Below the pieces are notes generated by a model. That model had not been told where the DNA came from. It worked only from the letters and a program-made list of their open reading frames with translations, and made no database searches. Both the position numbers and the translations under genes were made by a program. Positions 35,590-44,210 of a stretch of 64,000 nt of DNA are shown piece by piece. The stretch lies in contig NZ_SJSY01000064.1 in the NCBI RefSeq assembly GCF_004352915.1, positions 62,001 through 126,000 of the forward strand, in the 5' to 3' direction. Every line of letters begins with the position of its first letter. Position 1 is the first letter of the stretch. The DNA comes from Flavobacterium zhairuonense (GTDB taxonomy: Bacteria > Bacteroidota > Bacteroidia > Flavobacteriales > Flavobacteriaceae).

Positions 35590-37036
35590 ACTTTTTATTA
35601 TTTCTCCAGGTGAAAGTAAATTTGGTTCCTTCTCCTAGTTTTGATTCTACATGTATTTGTTCTCCTTGATCGTCAATGATTTTCTTGACAATTGCCAATC
35701 CAACTCCAGTACTTTCCATTTCATTTTTTTCTCTCAGCGTTTGGAAGATTTCAAATATTTTTTGATGATATTGCGAGTCTATGCCAATACCATTGTCAGC
35801 TACTGAAAATTCATAAAAAGCACCTACTTTTTGACATGTTATTTCAATACTCGGATTTTCTGGTTTTGAGTATTTGACAGCATTGCTTATTAAATTGGAA
35901 AAAACTTGTTCCAGTTTTAAGCGTTCTGTAACAAGTTCTGGCAGATCAATAATTTGAAGCTTGAATTCTCTAGGTACAATTGATTGTGCGATTTCATGAA
36001 CGAGAACATTCGTATCGACAAATTCTGGAGTTGTCTTTCGATTTATGCGGGCATAGTCTAAAAGGCCATTAATTAAAGCTTCCATGCGCTGTGTTCTTTT
36101 TGGAATAATGTCTAAATAATTTCTTAGAGCAGGAGAGAGTTCGTTAGATAAATCTTCTTCGATCCAACTGATAACATTATAAATGCCACGTAACGGCGCT
36201 TTTAAATCATGAGATACTACGTAAGCAAATTTGTTGAGTTCCTCATTTTTGTTTTCCAGTTCTTGAATATTCATTTCCAATCGGCGCGACATGATATTTA
36301 AAGATGATGCAAGCGCACTCAGCTCATCGTTTTTAAAATCTTGGACAATCGTAAAGCGCCCTTTTGAGATCGTATCGGCGACACGAACCATTGAATTTAT
36401 TCGTTTTGTAATCATAATTACGATGTAAGCCGTGCTGCATATTCCCACGAAAATCGTAAGCGTTAAAAACACCAACGAATATGTTCTTGTTTTTTTTAAG
36501 CTGTGAAGCAACATTTCGCTGTGATGTGCTCTGGTCTTATATTCGATTCGCTCAAAATTTTTGAATTTTTTTGTGATCGAATCATTTATGTTTTTGCCAA
36601 TATGCTTTTTAAGCTTAGTATCTAAAAGATATAAATATTCTGTAGGATTTTCTCTTCTGGCGCGAATCAATTCTGATGTATAAGAGAGCCATTCGCTGTG
36701 AAGAATGTTTATTGAATCCAAGATGGAAGCTTGAATAGCGTTGCTGTCAATGAGCGTGTGCTGTTCTATGATAAATCCCGGGACTTTTTCTATACCGCTG
36801 TAATAAGGAACCAAATAGGTGCTGTCATTTGTGAGTAAATAACCTCGAACGGCACTTTGCATTTGTAGTATGGCTCGATGTGTTTTGTTTGAATTTCGTA
36901 TTACTTCTTCAGATTTTGATAGAAACGCCGAATTTTGATTGACTTTAAGCGATAACCTGTAATTGCTGTATGAATCTGCGGCAGAAAGCAAAATAATAAG
37001 CGTGAAGGCTAAAATTATTTGAGTTGATAATTTCAT
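35576..37036 (-). CDS. CHASE3-type membrane sensor histidine kinase
   Basis: A 486-residue kinase with two transmembrane helices (about 5-24 and 186-208) enclosing a helical periplasmic region of about 160 residues. The segments around SKSEEVIRNSNKTHRAILQM and RGYLLTND match the CHASE3 sensor. A HAMP domain, a short coiled coil, HisKA with H276 (VVSHDLKAPL) and HATPase (NLISNAVKYS, DNGIGID, GVGLAIV) follow. The core resembles phytochrome-type kinases that pair with Rcp1-like receivers, and here that receiver gene overlaps its 3' end. The signal for the CHASE3 domain is unknown. Confidence 0.9.
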   Translation of the reverse strand: MKLSTQIILAFTLIILLSAADSYSNYRLSLKVNQNSAFLSKSEEVIRNSNKTHRAILQMQSAVRGYLLTNDSTYLVPYYSGIEKVPGFIIEQHTLIDSNAIQASILDSINILHSEWLSYTSELIRARRENPTEYLYLLDTKLKKHIGKNINDSITKKFKNFERIEYKTRAHHSEMLLHSLKKTRTYSLVFLTLTIFVGICSTAYIVIMITKRINSMVRVADTISKGRFTIVQDFKNDELSALASSLNIMSRRLEMNIQELENKNEELNKFAYVVSHDLKAPLRGIYNVISWIEEDLSNELSPALRNYLDIIPKRTQRMEALINGLLDYARINRKTTPEFVDTNVLVHEIAQSIVPREFKLQIIDLPELVTERLKLEQVFSNLISNAVKYSKPENPSIEITCQKVGAFYEFSVADNGIGIDSQYHQKIFEIFQTLREKNEMESTGVGLAIVKKIIDDQGEQIHVESKLGEGTKFTFTWRNNKKYEKA

Positions 37037-37076
37037 TGTCTTTCTGTTTAAGAAAACCCGTTAAGAATTAATAATT

Positions 37077-37205
37077 CTAAAATTGCGTGGAAGCTTCTTT
37101 TTGATTGAGGGCAGAATCTTTGCAGTTGTAGCTCAAAGAAGAACTATAATTTGATATTGAAATTAAAAATAGCGCAAAGACTATGGAAAAGTATAGGTGT
37201 TTCAT
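37077..37205 (-). CDS. Possible small secreted peptide (42 aa)
   Basis: A short frame starts at ATG 37205 and stops at 37077. It encodes MKHLYFSIVFALFLISIS, which looks like a signal sequence, followed by about 24 polar residues (SYNCKDSALNQKEAST). No family is recognised. It lies 40 nt upstream of the CHASE3 kinase gene on the same strand, so it could be the first gene of that operon. Short signal-like frames also arise by chance in AT-rich DNA. Confidence 0.3.
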   Translation of the reverse strand: MKHLYFSIVFALFLISISNYSSSLSYNCKDSALNQKEASTQF

Positions 37206-37648
37206 TGGAGTCAAAAATTTAGTGTTAAGGCTACAATGAAAATAAGAAATAAGATTTTACTTTCTTTTATATAATTTCTTTTATATTTTATATAATTAAC
37301 ACCATTATGATTTGCAGGTAGAAAAATGGGTTTTGTCTTTGAATTGAAAATCATGATTTTTTGTAGAAAAAAGGTATTGATCTAGCGTACTTTTTTTATA
37401 AAAAAAAGAATCTTAAAATTAAGCTTAATCTTTTGTTTTTAAATCTTTTAGGGTACGAAAGAAAAGTATTGATTAAGGAAATTTGCACTCAGATTTTAAG
37501 TGAATTTATGAGTAAGATTTTCTATTTAAGATAAGCCTATGTGTCTTGATATTTAGTGAAAACTTCCTTGTAGCAGAATTCAAATGAAATTTGCCCGCTC
37601 CAAGTCAATATTATTCTGAAAATTTATTTCTAAAATACATATTGAGAC
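37206..37648. other. AT-rich intergenic region with no recognised element
   Basis: This divergent gap between the kinase operon and the CAP-domain gene is very AT-rich. I see no complete TAnnTTTG promoter. A GAAATTTG near 37586 is one mismatch away. I see no hairpin of note and no other ORF that looks coding. Confidence 0.4.
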
Positions 37649-38152
37649 ATGATAAAATCTATTTGGATTGCAATTATAAGTGTACTGTTCTTATTCATTA
37701 TTGTAGGTTGCGAAGCAGAAACACAAAATGTGGAAGAAAATGCTAGCAAACCCGAAATTGTAACTGATTACAATTATTCTTATATGGAACTCGAAACCGT
37801 ACGATTAATAAATGAATACAGAATTTCTAATGGCTTAGATTCTCTTAAAATAATAAATCATTTATCGTATAAAGCAGAAGAACATACTATTTATATGATA
37901 GGAAAAAAAGTTCCGAGCCATGATGATTTCGTTAAACGATCACAAGATATAACGGAAGTTTTAGGAGCGAAAAAAGTGGCAGAAAATGTTGCATATAATT
38001 ATCGTTCAGCTGAAGGAGCGCTTAATGGTTGGTTGAATAGCCCCGAGCATAAGGAAGTCATTTTAGGTGATTTCAATTATTTTGGAATTTCTATAAAAGC
38101 AGATCCAGAAACTGGCAAAAATTATTTTACTACTATTTTCATTAAGTTATAA
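37649..38152 (+). CDS. CAP/SCP-domain lipoprotein
   Basis: A 167-residue predicted lipoprotein (lipobox IVGC at about residues 18-21) with one CAP (SCP/PR-1-like) domain. The helix ETVRLINEYRISNGL, the histidine in YKAEEHTIYM, the AENVAYNYRSAEGALNGWLNS block with its conserved E, and SPEHKEVIL with its second conserved histidine give the usual CAP signature. Bacterial CAP proteins are of uncertain function, and some bind metals or lipids. It has no cysteines beyond the lipobox, which is usual for bacterial members. It stands alone, followed by a separate promoter for the next gene. Confidence 0.85.
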   Translation: MIKSIWIAIISVLFLFIIVGCEAETQNVEENASKPEIVTDYNYSYMELETVRLINEYRISNGLDSLKIINHLSYKAEEHTIYMIGKKVPSHDDFVKRSQDITEVLGAKKVAENVAYNYRSAEGALNGWLNSPEHKEVILGDFNYFGISIKADPETGKNYFTTIFIKL

Positions 38153-38254
38153 ATCTAGGATGCCAAATGCTGCTTTTAAAAAGTTTTTCAACGCTTCCCA
38201 TATTGATTAATAAACATTTCTAACCCCACGTTAGAGCTATTATTACTTTCATTT

Positions 38255-38287
38255 TTTGAATATTCATATCGAAAGTTTGTACTTTTG
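38255..38287 (+). promoter_or_regulatory. Promoter for the SpoU methyltransferase gene, nearly leaderless
   Basis: TTTG (38255-38258), 21 nt, then TACTTTTG (38280-38287) fits the Bacteroidota -33/-7 pattern. The -7 element ends only 5 nt before the ATG at 38293. Transcription would start at or within the start codon, giving a leaderless or almost leaderless mRNA. Confidence 0.5.
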
Positions 38288-38292
38288 CTTTT

Positions 38293-38751
38293 ATGAATGA
38301 AAACTTTGTAAATGAATATTTTGGCATAGGAATACAAAATGGTAAAACGCCAGAAAATCTTGGGGTTTTGTGGCGATCAGCTCAAAATATGGGTGCTACT
38401 TTTATTTTTACCATAGGTAACCGATATGCAAAACAAGCATGTGATACACATGATGCTGTTAAATCAATTCCTTATTTTCATTATGAAACTTTTGAAGCTT
38501 TCTTTGAAAACTTGCCTAAAGGAGCACGATTAGTTGGTGTAGAATTAGCTGAAAGAGCAGCTGATTTAGAAACTTTTGAACATCCAAGAAGATGTGTCTA
38601 TTTATTAGGAGCCGAGGATCATGGCTTATCCAAAAAAGCAATGGATAAATGCCATCATTTAGTAAAATTTAAATCGGAAAAAAGTCTAAATGTGGCCGTG
38701 GCGGGAACTATTATTATGTACGACAGAAACTTGTCGAAGCCTCGTTCCTAA
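38293..38751 (+). CDS. SpoU/TrmH-family RNA methyltransferase
   Basis: A 152-residue SPOUT-class methyltransferase that should 2'-O-methylate a tRNA or rRNA residue using S-adenosylmethionine. The trefoil-knot motifs are visible: NLGVLWRSAQNMGA (motif 1, the NxGxxxR region), YLLGAEDHGLS (motif 2, substrate/SAM binding) and KSLNVAVAGTIIMYD (motif 3). It lacks any N-terminal RNA-binding extension, as in the short TrmL-like members. The target base cannot be read from the sequence. It is followed after 36 nt by the AraC regulator gene on the same strand. Confidence 0.88.
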   Translation: MNENFVNEYFGIGIQNGKTPENLGVLWRSAQNMGATFIFTIGNRYAKQACDTHDAVKSIPYFHYETFEAFFENLPKGARLVGVELAERAADLETFEHPRRCVYLLGAEDHGLSKKAMDKCHHLVKFKSEKSLNVAVAGTIIMYDRNLSKPRS

Positions 38752-38787
38752 AATTGTAATTCTCTGCGCTTTAAAACAGATACTTAA

Positions 38788-39639
38788 ATGAAAATTAAAT
38801 CAATTCCGGTAAATGCTTTGCCTTCGGAGCTTAAGGAAGGGATGATAATTGCCAGAACATCATTTGATGGGTCGCCTAATTCTAAAGAAGTTGAAAGATC
38901 TCATCGTGATGGCGGATATACTTTTATTTTACAAGAACAGGGAATTACGCATATTGAAATTGATTTTAAAAAATATGAAATAAAAAGCCCATCGGTTATT
39001 TATATCCATCCAGATCAGGTGCATCGTGTAATTTCATTTGAAAATGCTATAATTAGCAGTTGGATAATAACAGTTGAGAATATAAGGCCAGAATATTTAA
39101 AGATTTTAGAAGAGCTTACTCCCGTAAAAGTTTTGTCTTTATCTGAGGAGGTTTTCTCAAATTTAAAGGAAACGGTTTCTTTGTGTGTCAAATTTTTTGA
39201 AAGCAAGAATGAAAAATTATATAGTTCCATTTTAAAAGAAAGCTGTAATGCTTTGTTGGTATTTGTTGCTTCGCAATATTTGGCCGACTCAAAACCAATT
39301 GATAATTCTTCAAGATTTGAAACGATCACTAAATCTTTCAAAACCCTACTTGAACTTCATTTTACAACGATTAAAAGTCCCAGCGAATATGCTGACAAAC
39401 TGAATATATCAACAGCCTATTTGAATGAGTGTGTCAAAACAGCAACAGGCCATTCCGTTTCCCGTGTTATTCAACAGCGAATTGTTTTAGAGGCAAAACG
39501 ATTGTTGCATCATTCTGATAAATCAGTAAAAGAGATTGCTTTAGAATTGGGCTATGATGATTATTCTTATTTTACGCGACTTTTTTCAAAAGCAGTAAAT
39601 ATGACTCCATCTGCATTTCGGAATAAAAACCTCGAATAG
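38788..39639 (+). CDS. AraC-family transcriptional regulator
   Basis: A 283-residue regulator with an N-terminal cupin-like ligand-binding half (about 1-160: FILQEQGITHIEIDF and IYIHPDQVHRVISF) and a C-terminal AraC helix-turn-helix pair (about 185-283). The second helix-turn-helix is clear in VKEIALELGYDDYSYFTRLF followed by TPSAFR. It precedes the TetX-like monooxygenase gene on the same strand with a 75-nt gap that holds a TAnnTTTG element, making local control of the monooxygenase plausible. The effector is unknown. Confidence 0.88.
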   Translation: MKIKSIPVNALPSELKEGMIIARTSFDGSPNSKEVERSHRDGGYTFILQEQGITHIEIDFKKYEIKSPSVIYIHPDQVHRVISFENAIISSWIITVENIRPEYLKILEELTPVKVLSLSEEVFSNLKETVSLCVKFFESKNEKLYSSILKESCNALLVFVASQYLADSKPIDNSSRFETITKSFKTLLELHFTTIKSPSEYADKLNISTAYLNECVKTATGHSVSRVIQQRIVLEAKRLLHHSDKSVKEIALELGYDDYSYFTRLFSKAVNMTPSAFRNKNLE

Positions 39640-39642
39640 TCC

Positions 39643-39650
39643 TATTTTTG
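39643..39650 (+). promoter_or_regulatory. -7 element of the TetX-like gene
   Basis: TATTTTTG matches TAnnTTTG and lies 4 nt after the AraC-gene stop and 64 nt before the chosen ATG at 39715. No clean -33 TTG is present (nearest TTTC at 39616), which fits an activator-dependent promoter. If used, transcription begins near 39657. That would leave no leader for the alternative ATG at 39658 and supports the 39715 start. Confidence 0.45.
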
Positions 39651-39714
39651 CTTTGTATTGGTGTTGCTAATCCACTTGGTGCATTGTTACTTTGTACCCA
39701 TAAAAAAGGATAAA

Positions 39715-40893
39715 ATGGAAACGCTAATAAGGAAGAATTTTTTAGAAAATAAAAAGATAGCAATCGTTGGGGGAGGCCCGGGCGGATTGACTTTAGCTCG
39801 TCTTTTGCAATTAAAAGGAGCAGATGTAAAAGTTTATGAAAGAGATTTTAATCAATCATCTAGAATTCAGGGCGCAATTGTGGATTTACATTTTGACTCG
39901 GGATTGAAGGTCCTAAAAGAAGCTGGATTAGTAGAGGCATTCAAAGCCAATTATATGCAAGGTGCCGATAAATATCGTTTGGTAAATAAAGATGCATTTA
40001 TTTATGTCGATGAAAACAATAAGGAAACTGAAGACGATTTTGAAAACGAACAATTCAGGCCAGAAATTGATCGTGGCGCACTAAGAAATATGCTTATCGA
40101 CGGCCTCTTTCCAGATACTGTAGTTTGGGATTCCCATTTTTTGAATATGAAAGAAGTTGGAGATTCATGGGAACTAGAATTTAAAAATGGAAGCAAAGTT
40201 TTAGCAGATATTGTTATAGGATCTGATGGATATCGCTCAAAAATTCGTCCATACGTTACAGATATTAAAGCACAATATTCTGGTGCAACAATTATTCAAG
40301 GAGAAATTGAGAATGCCGAAATAGTTTGCCCAGGGATTTTCGAATTGGTCAACAATGCAAATCTTATCGCAATGGACAATGGAAAAACCATTGCTGTGCA
40401 ACCAATGGGAAATGGAGGCTTGACATTTTATGCCGCTTCGCTCTATCCTGAAAATTGGAGCAAAACCAGCGGAATAGATTTTAGCAATTCTGATGAGGTT
40501 TGCGATTATTTAATTGACTTTTATAAAGAATGGAATATCGTATTCTTTGACATGTTTAGAGCATGTGAGCAATTTACGATACGACCATTGAATTATTTTC
40601 CGCCAGATCAAAAGTGGAATTCAAAAGAAAATGTCACACTTATTGGTGATGCGGCTCATTTAATGCCGCCTTCTGGAGAGGGAGTCAATACTGCAATGCT
40701 TGATGCTTTAGACTTAAGTGAATATTTATGCAATAGTAAATTTGAAGATGTGAAAAGTGCTATTACAGCTTATGAAATTAAAATGAGATCAAGAGCTGAA
40801 ATTCTTGCAAAAGACGCTATAGAAGGAATAAAAGATTTTGCGTCTCCTTCGGAGGAATCTATACGAGAGCTAATTGAAATGTTTAAAGAATAA
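39715..40893 (+). CDS. TetX-like FAD-dependent monooxygenase
   Basis: A 392-residue class A flavin monooxygenase. The FAD dinucleotide-binding loop GGGPGG is at 19-24, the ribose-contacting YERD follows at the end of strand 2, and the second FAD motif LIGDAAHLMPP lies near 309-319. The sequence is collinear with the tetracycline destructase TetX across its length. By my alignment from memory, TetX Q192 is retained, but R213, F224, H234 and G236 correspond to N, A, T and Y, so tetracycline should not be assumed as substrate. The start at 39715 is chosen for its AAGGA-containing leader and the promoter position. The upstream AraC regulator is its probable controller. Confidence 0.85.
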   Translation: METLIRKNFLENKKIAIVGGGPGGLTLARLLQLKGADVKVYERDFNQSSRIQGAIVDLHFDSGLKVLKEAGLVEAFKANYMQGADKYRLVNKDAFIYVDENNKETEDDFENEQFRPEIDRGALRNMLIDGLFPDTVVWDSHFLNMKEVGDSWELEFKNGSKVLADIVIGSDGYRSKIRPYVTDIKAQYSGATIIQGEIENAEIVCPGIFELVNNANLIAMDNGKTIAVQPMGNGGLTFYAASLYPENWSKTSGIDFSNSDEVCDYLIDFYKEWNIVFFDMFRACEQFTIRPLNYFPPDQKWNSKENVTLIGDAAHLMPPSGEGVNTAMLDALDLSEYLCNSKFEDVKSAITAYEIKMRSRAEILAKDAIEGIKDFASPSEESIRELIEMFKE

Positions 40894-40917
40894 ATTCTTT
40901 AAGGATAATGTTGAGTT

Positions 40918-40978
40918 TTTTGCCAGATACAATTCATCATTTGCTAATAAATGACTTTGAATTTTGTATCTGGCAAAA
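40918..40978. terminator. Bidirectional terminator between convergent genes
   Basis: A 15-bp perfect stem, TTTTGCCAGATACAA (40918-40932) with its complement at 40964-40978, encloses a 31-nt loop. A- and T-runs lie on either side. It lies between the convergent monooxygenase and DUF3370-like genes, so it probably ends transcription in both directions. Confidence 0.75.
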
Positions 40979-40986
40979 TAACTAGA

Positions 40987-42243
40987 TTAATTAGTTTGTT
41001 TTAAAATTAATTGTTGTCCTGTCGTAATTAAGCCTGGAACATAAAATGTTATTGTGGCATTAAATAATGAATTTGCTGGAATGCTCCACGTAGCCAAGTT
41101 TTGCGCAGGCTGTGTAGGCGTCGTGTAAATGTTTTTCAAAGCTCCGTTTAAATAAAGTGGCCCGTTAAAAGTAAATGAAGGCGAATTTGTTCCCGAAGTA
41201 AAGTTTGAAGCAAATGTAAGCGACACATTTTTTGCTGTACTATTTGGGTTGTTCAACTTTAAAGTCAAGGTGTATTTGTGGCCATAATTTCCATACGTAT
41301 TTTGCGAAGCTCCATTTAGTTTATAAGAATAAGGCGCATTTTGATTTTGCAAATAAGTGCCACCTACTGCAAATTTAGAACTTGTATTTAAGCATAATCC
41401 CATATATGCTGGCCCTGAAGGCAGATCAATATCTGTAGTTCCAGACCATCCAGAATCTGTATATATTCCAGCTTCTCGGCCATAAGCGTTAGTACTTTCT
41501 GTGTAAATATCGCCTGCAGCGGCAGTTTGAGTAGCGGTTACAGCGTCATTTATATTTCCAGTTGAGGTGACAACGGTATAAACATAAACACCTTGTGAAG
41601 CCGTAATTTCATAAGATCCATCAACCATATTATTGTTTGCCAATGTTGCTTTGTAAACTTCATACACTTTAGAAGGGTTTATAGTAACATTACTGAAAGT
41701 TGTACGTGGCGTATTTTGCAACCAGTCTTTCGAAACAAAATAACTTTGTCCTGTAGCGCTTCCGTTTAATGGTTTTTCAGCATTTGTATAAGTTGATCCT
41801 TTTCCGCTAATGGTTAGTGCTGTAGTTTGCGGATTGGAAACTAAAACATGAAGGTACTTTGTGGCGCCTGATTGGTTGATGTGGAATAAATAAACTCCAA
41901 AAGTACCAGAAAGCGGATTTGAAGAACCACCTCGGCTAGAATCAACTCTAGCATTTTGCATCAGCCATCCATTTCCTTTTATAATTTCAGGATTGTTGCT
42001 TTTCCAAATTTGTTTGTCGGATAAATTTCCGCTTAAAAATTTCAAATTTTGAGGCGGAACAATCGAAGTTGGCAACGTTCCAGAAGTCCAGTCTGAAGAA
42101 ACTAGTGAATTAACAGCTAATGCTGTCTTTGCACTCATTTTTGTTGTGCTTTGAACGGCAGTTTTTTCAGCAGAATCGTCGCTTGAGCAAGCATAAGTAA
42201 GAATTGCTGTAATAACAAAACATAATAGTTTTTTTGTTTTCAT
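40987..42243 (-). CDS. DUF3370-like lipoprotein
   Basis: A 418-residue predicted lipoprotein (lipobox TYAC at about residue 19, then a Ser/Asp/Ala-rich linker). The body is beta-rich. Blocks such as NPEIIKGNGWLM, GTFGVYLFHINQSG, VLVSNPQTTALTISGKGS and GNYGHKYTLTLKLNNPNS resemble the DUF3370 family, known mainly as extracellular cyanobacterial proteins of unknown function. No catalytic motif is visible, so it may be a surface or matrix protein. It is transcribed away from the ROK regulator and PUL and has no recognised promoter. Confidence 0.6.
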   Translation of the reverse strand: MKTKKLLCFVITAILTYACSSDDSAEKTAVQSTTKMSAKTALAVNSLVSSDWTSGTLPTSIVPPQNLKFLSGNLSDKQIWKSNNPEIIKGNGWLMQNARVDSSRGGSSNPLSGTFGVYLFHINQSGATKYLHVLVSNPQTTALTISGKGSTYTNAEKPLNGSATGQSYFVSKDWLQNTPRTTFSNVTINPSKVYEVYKATLANNNMVDGSYEITASQGVYVYTVVTSTGNINDAVTATQTAAAGDIYTESTNAYGREAGIYTDSGWSGTTDIDLPSGPAYMGLCLNTSSKFAVGGTYLQNQNAPYSYKLNGASQNTYGNYGHKYTLTLKLNNPNSTAKNVSLTFASNFTSGTNSPSFTFNGPLYLNGALKNIYTTPTQPAQNLATWSIPANSLFNATITFYVPGLITTGQQLILKQTN

Positions 42244-42576
42244 AATTGGTTAGATTTGATTGATTTGACAATCAGTTAGTTGGTGGCTAAAATAATAAAA
42301 AATTAATATCTATATAATTAATATTAAAAATATTTAATATTAATTTCGTATTTAATTTATTTTTTTTTTTAAATCTTTGAATGAAAATAAAAAAGACGTA
42401 ATTTTAAGATGTTTTTTCTTATTCTGTTTTGGTTGCTTGCTTTTTTGGGAGATCCTAGCGCCAGAATTGTCGCTTTTGATATTGTAAGATTGTGTTTTAA
42501 TTTTGTAATAAAAAAAGCAACGGTTAAGTTAAAAATGAATTATGTTTGTAATGGAATTTGTTAAAATCGATGATAA
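42244..42576. other. Divergent intergenic region upstream of the ROK regulator
   Basis: This 333-nt, strongly AT-rich region contains the ROK-gene promoter at 42475-42505. A run of TAATATT-like motifs at 42300-42350 could bend DNA or serve as an operator. I see no ORF and no promoter match for the lipoprotein gene. Confidence 0.4.
42475..42505 (+). promoter_or_regulatory. Promoter of the ROK regulator gene
   Basis: TTTG (42475-42478), 19 nt, then TAATTTTG (42498-42505) is a full match to the Bacteroidota -33/-7 consensus with spacing in the accepted 17-23 nt range. The expected start is near 42512, giving a leader of about 65 nt. Confidence 0.6.
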
Positions 42577-43803
42577 ATGAATTTAAAAGATTTACTTGAT
42601 ATTAGTAAAGACAATAGTCTTTCGGGGCAAAAGTGGCACATGCTCAGACAGTCAATTGTAAAACGATTACTTTCTGCAGGTAATGCAACAATTGCAGAAA
42701 TAAGTTCTGAACTGCAATCCAGCGTACCAACCGTTACTAAGGCAGTCAATGAGCTTTTGCAAGAAGGCACTGTAGTGGATATGGGAAAAATTACCAACAG
42801 CGGCGGACGAAGACCTTCTTTATATAGTATCAATCCGACTTGCGCTTTTTTCTTAGGCGTTGAGGTTGGAAGAACACATATGTCGATAGGGTTGCAGAAT
42901 ATAAAAAATGAGTTTATAAGCCTTGATTTGCGCGTTCCGTTTGCATTAAAAAATTCGCAAGAATCTTTGTTAGAGTTTTGTGCGCTTATAAATAATTATA
43001 TCGAAGAGAGTTCTGTCGAGAAAAAATTGATCGTCGGGATTTGCATTAACTTTTCGGGCCGAATCAATTCGATGGAAGGTTTCAGTTATAATTATTTCTT
43101 TAGTGAAAATAGGCCTTTAACGGAAATTATATCAGAACAACTAGGTCTTCCGGTTCATCTTGAAAATGATACGCGCGCGATGGCTTTTGGAGAATATTGC
43201 GAAGGCGTTGTTGACGATGAGCAAAATATAATTTTCCTAAATTATAGTTGGGGAGTAGCTATTGGAATCATGACCGACGGAAAGCTTTATTATGGAAAAT
43301 CCGGTTATTCTGGCGAGTTTGGGCATAGTACTCTTTTTGAAAATGAAATCATTTGTCAATGTGGTAAATTAGGTTGTCTTGAAACTGAAATCTCGGGTTG
43401 GTCTTTAGTGCGACAATTTAAAGAAGCGCTTAAAGAAGGCAAGCATTCAAAAATAGAGCTCAACGAAAATGAAGATCTGCAACATTTGGATATCATTTCT
43501 GGAGCCATTAACCTGGAAGACAGCTTGTGTATCGAATTGGTTACGAGACAAAGCGAAAAAATGGGACGTTATTTGTCTATTTTGCTGAATATTTTTAATC
43601 CTGATCTCCTTGTTATTGGTGGAGATTTTTCGCAACTAGGTGATTTTGCGTTGCTTCCGATTCAGTCAGCGCTTAAGAAACACTCTCTTGGATTGGTAAA
43701 TCGAGATATGAAATTGAAAAAATCAACACTTGGGCATCGTGTGGGCGTAATTGGCGCTTGCTGTATTGTAAAAGAAAAGATGCTTTCTCCCTTTTTTAAA
43801 TAA
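42577..43803 (+). CDS. ROK-family transcriptional regulator (NagC/Mlc type)
   Basis: A 408-residue sugar-responsive regulator. A winged helix-turn-helix occupies about residues 15-75 (ATIAEISSELQSSVPTVTKA). The ROK sugar-kinase-like domain follows, with ENDTRAMAFGEY and the zinc site CQCGKLGCLE at about 259-268. The glycine-rich ATP motif of true kinases is replaced by VEVGRTH, so a regulatory role is more likely than kinase activity. It sits directly upstream of the PUL on the same strand and has its own promoter and terminator. An amino sugar or its 6-phosphate as effector is an inference from NagC relatives and the adjacent GH20 and NagX-like genes. Confidence 0.87.
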   Translation: MNLKDLLDISKDNSLSGQKWHMLRQSIVKRLLSAGNATIAEISSELQSSVPTVTKAVNELLQEGTVVDMGKITNSGGRRPSLYSINPTCAFFLGVEVGRTHMSIGLQNIKNEFISLDLRVPFALKNSQESLLEFCALINNYIEESSVEKKLIVGICINFSGRINSMEGFSYNYFFSENRPLTEIISEQLGLPVHLENDTRAMAFGEYCEGVVDDEQNIIFLNYSWGVAIGIMTDGKLYYGKSGYSGEFGHSTLFENEIICQCGKLGCLETEISGWSLVRQFKEALKEGKHSKIELNENEDLQHLDIISGAINLEDSLCIELVTRQSEKMGRYLSILLNIFNPDLLVIGGDFSQLGDFALLPIQSALKKHSLGLVNRDMKLKKSTLGHRVGVIGACCIVKEKMLSPFFK

Positions 43804-43825
43804 GTAATCCCTAATAAAATTCTTC

Positions 43826-43859
43826 AAAACTCTATAATTCAATTTATAGAGTTTTTTTG
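43826..43859 (+). terminator. Rho-independent terminator of the ROK gene
   Basis: A 12-bp stem, AAAACTCTATAA (43826-43837) with TTATAGAGTTTT (43844-43855), closes a 6-nt loop. It is followed by a T-run, 23 nt after the stop codon. Confidence 0.8.
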
Positions 43860-44210
43860 TTTTTGTACTTCTCGATTCTCTTTGCAAAGGTTCTTTTTGC
43901 GCTTAGGTTTCGTTTTTAAATTTTTTTCAAAATCGATTTGCTTGTAATTGCTCTTTTGGCAAATAAGAAAGACGTTATGGAGTCTGTTTGATTGCTAAAC
44001 ATTCAGTATTTCATCAAATTCTTGAACGAGTGCAAAGTTTTTTTGTGCGAATAATTTTCTTTTCAAAAAAAATATCCCCAAAAAAGTAAGGATATTTCAA
44101 ATATGCTTTTCACGTCTTATTGGCTGTATTTGCTGAGGATTCCTAGAATACTCCCAAAACTTTCTAGAAATAAGCCAAATATTAATTAATAAATTTTTTT
44201 AATAACTAAG

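Noticed and set aside
39658..39714. Longer N-terminus for the TetX-like monooxygenase
   Set aside because: The extension precedes the conserved FAD-binding start, and the predicted transcription start near 39657 would leave no leader.
39715..40893. Functional tetracycline-resistance gene tet(X)
   Set aside because: Several residues contacting tetracycline in TetX appear replaced, and it lies with a chromosomal AraC gene and no mobile element.
40978..40992. Fourth copy of the shared dyad (ACTAGATTAA)
   Set aside because: Only the right half matches. It lies at the 3' ends of convergent genes and no -7 element follows at 23 nt.
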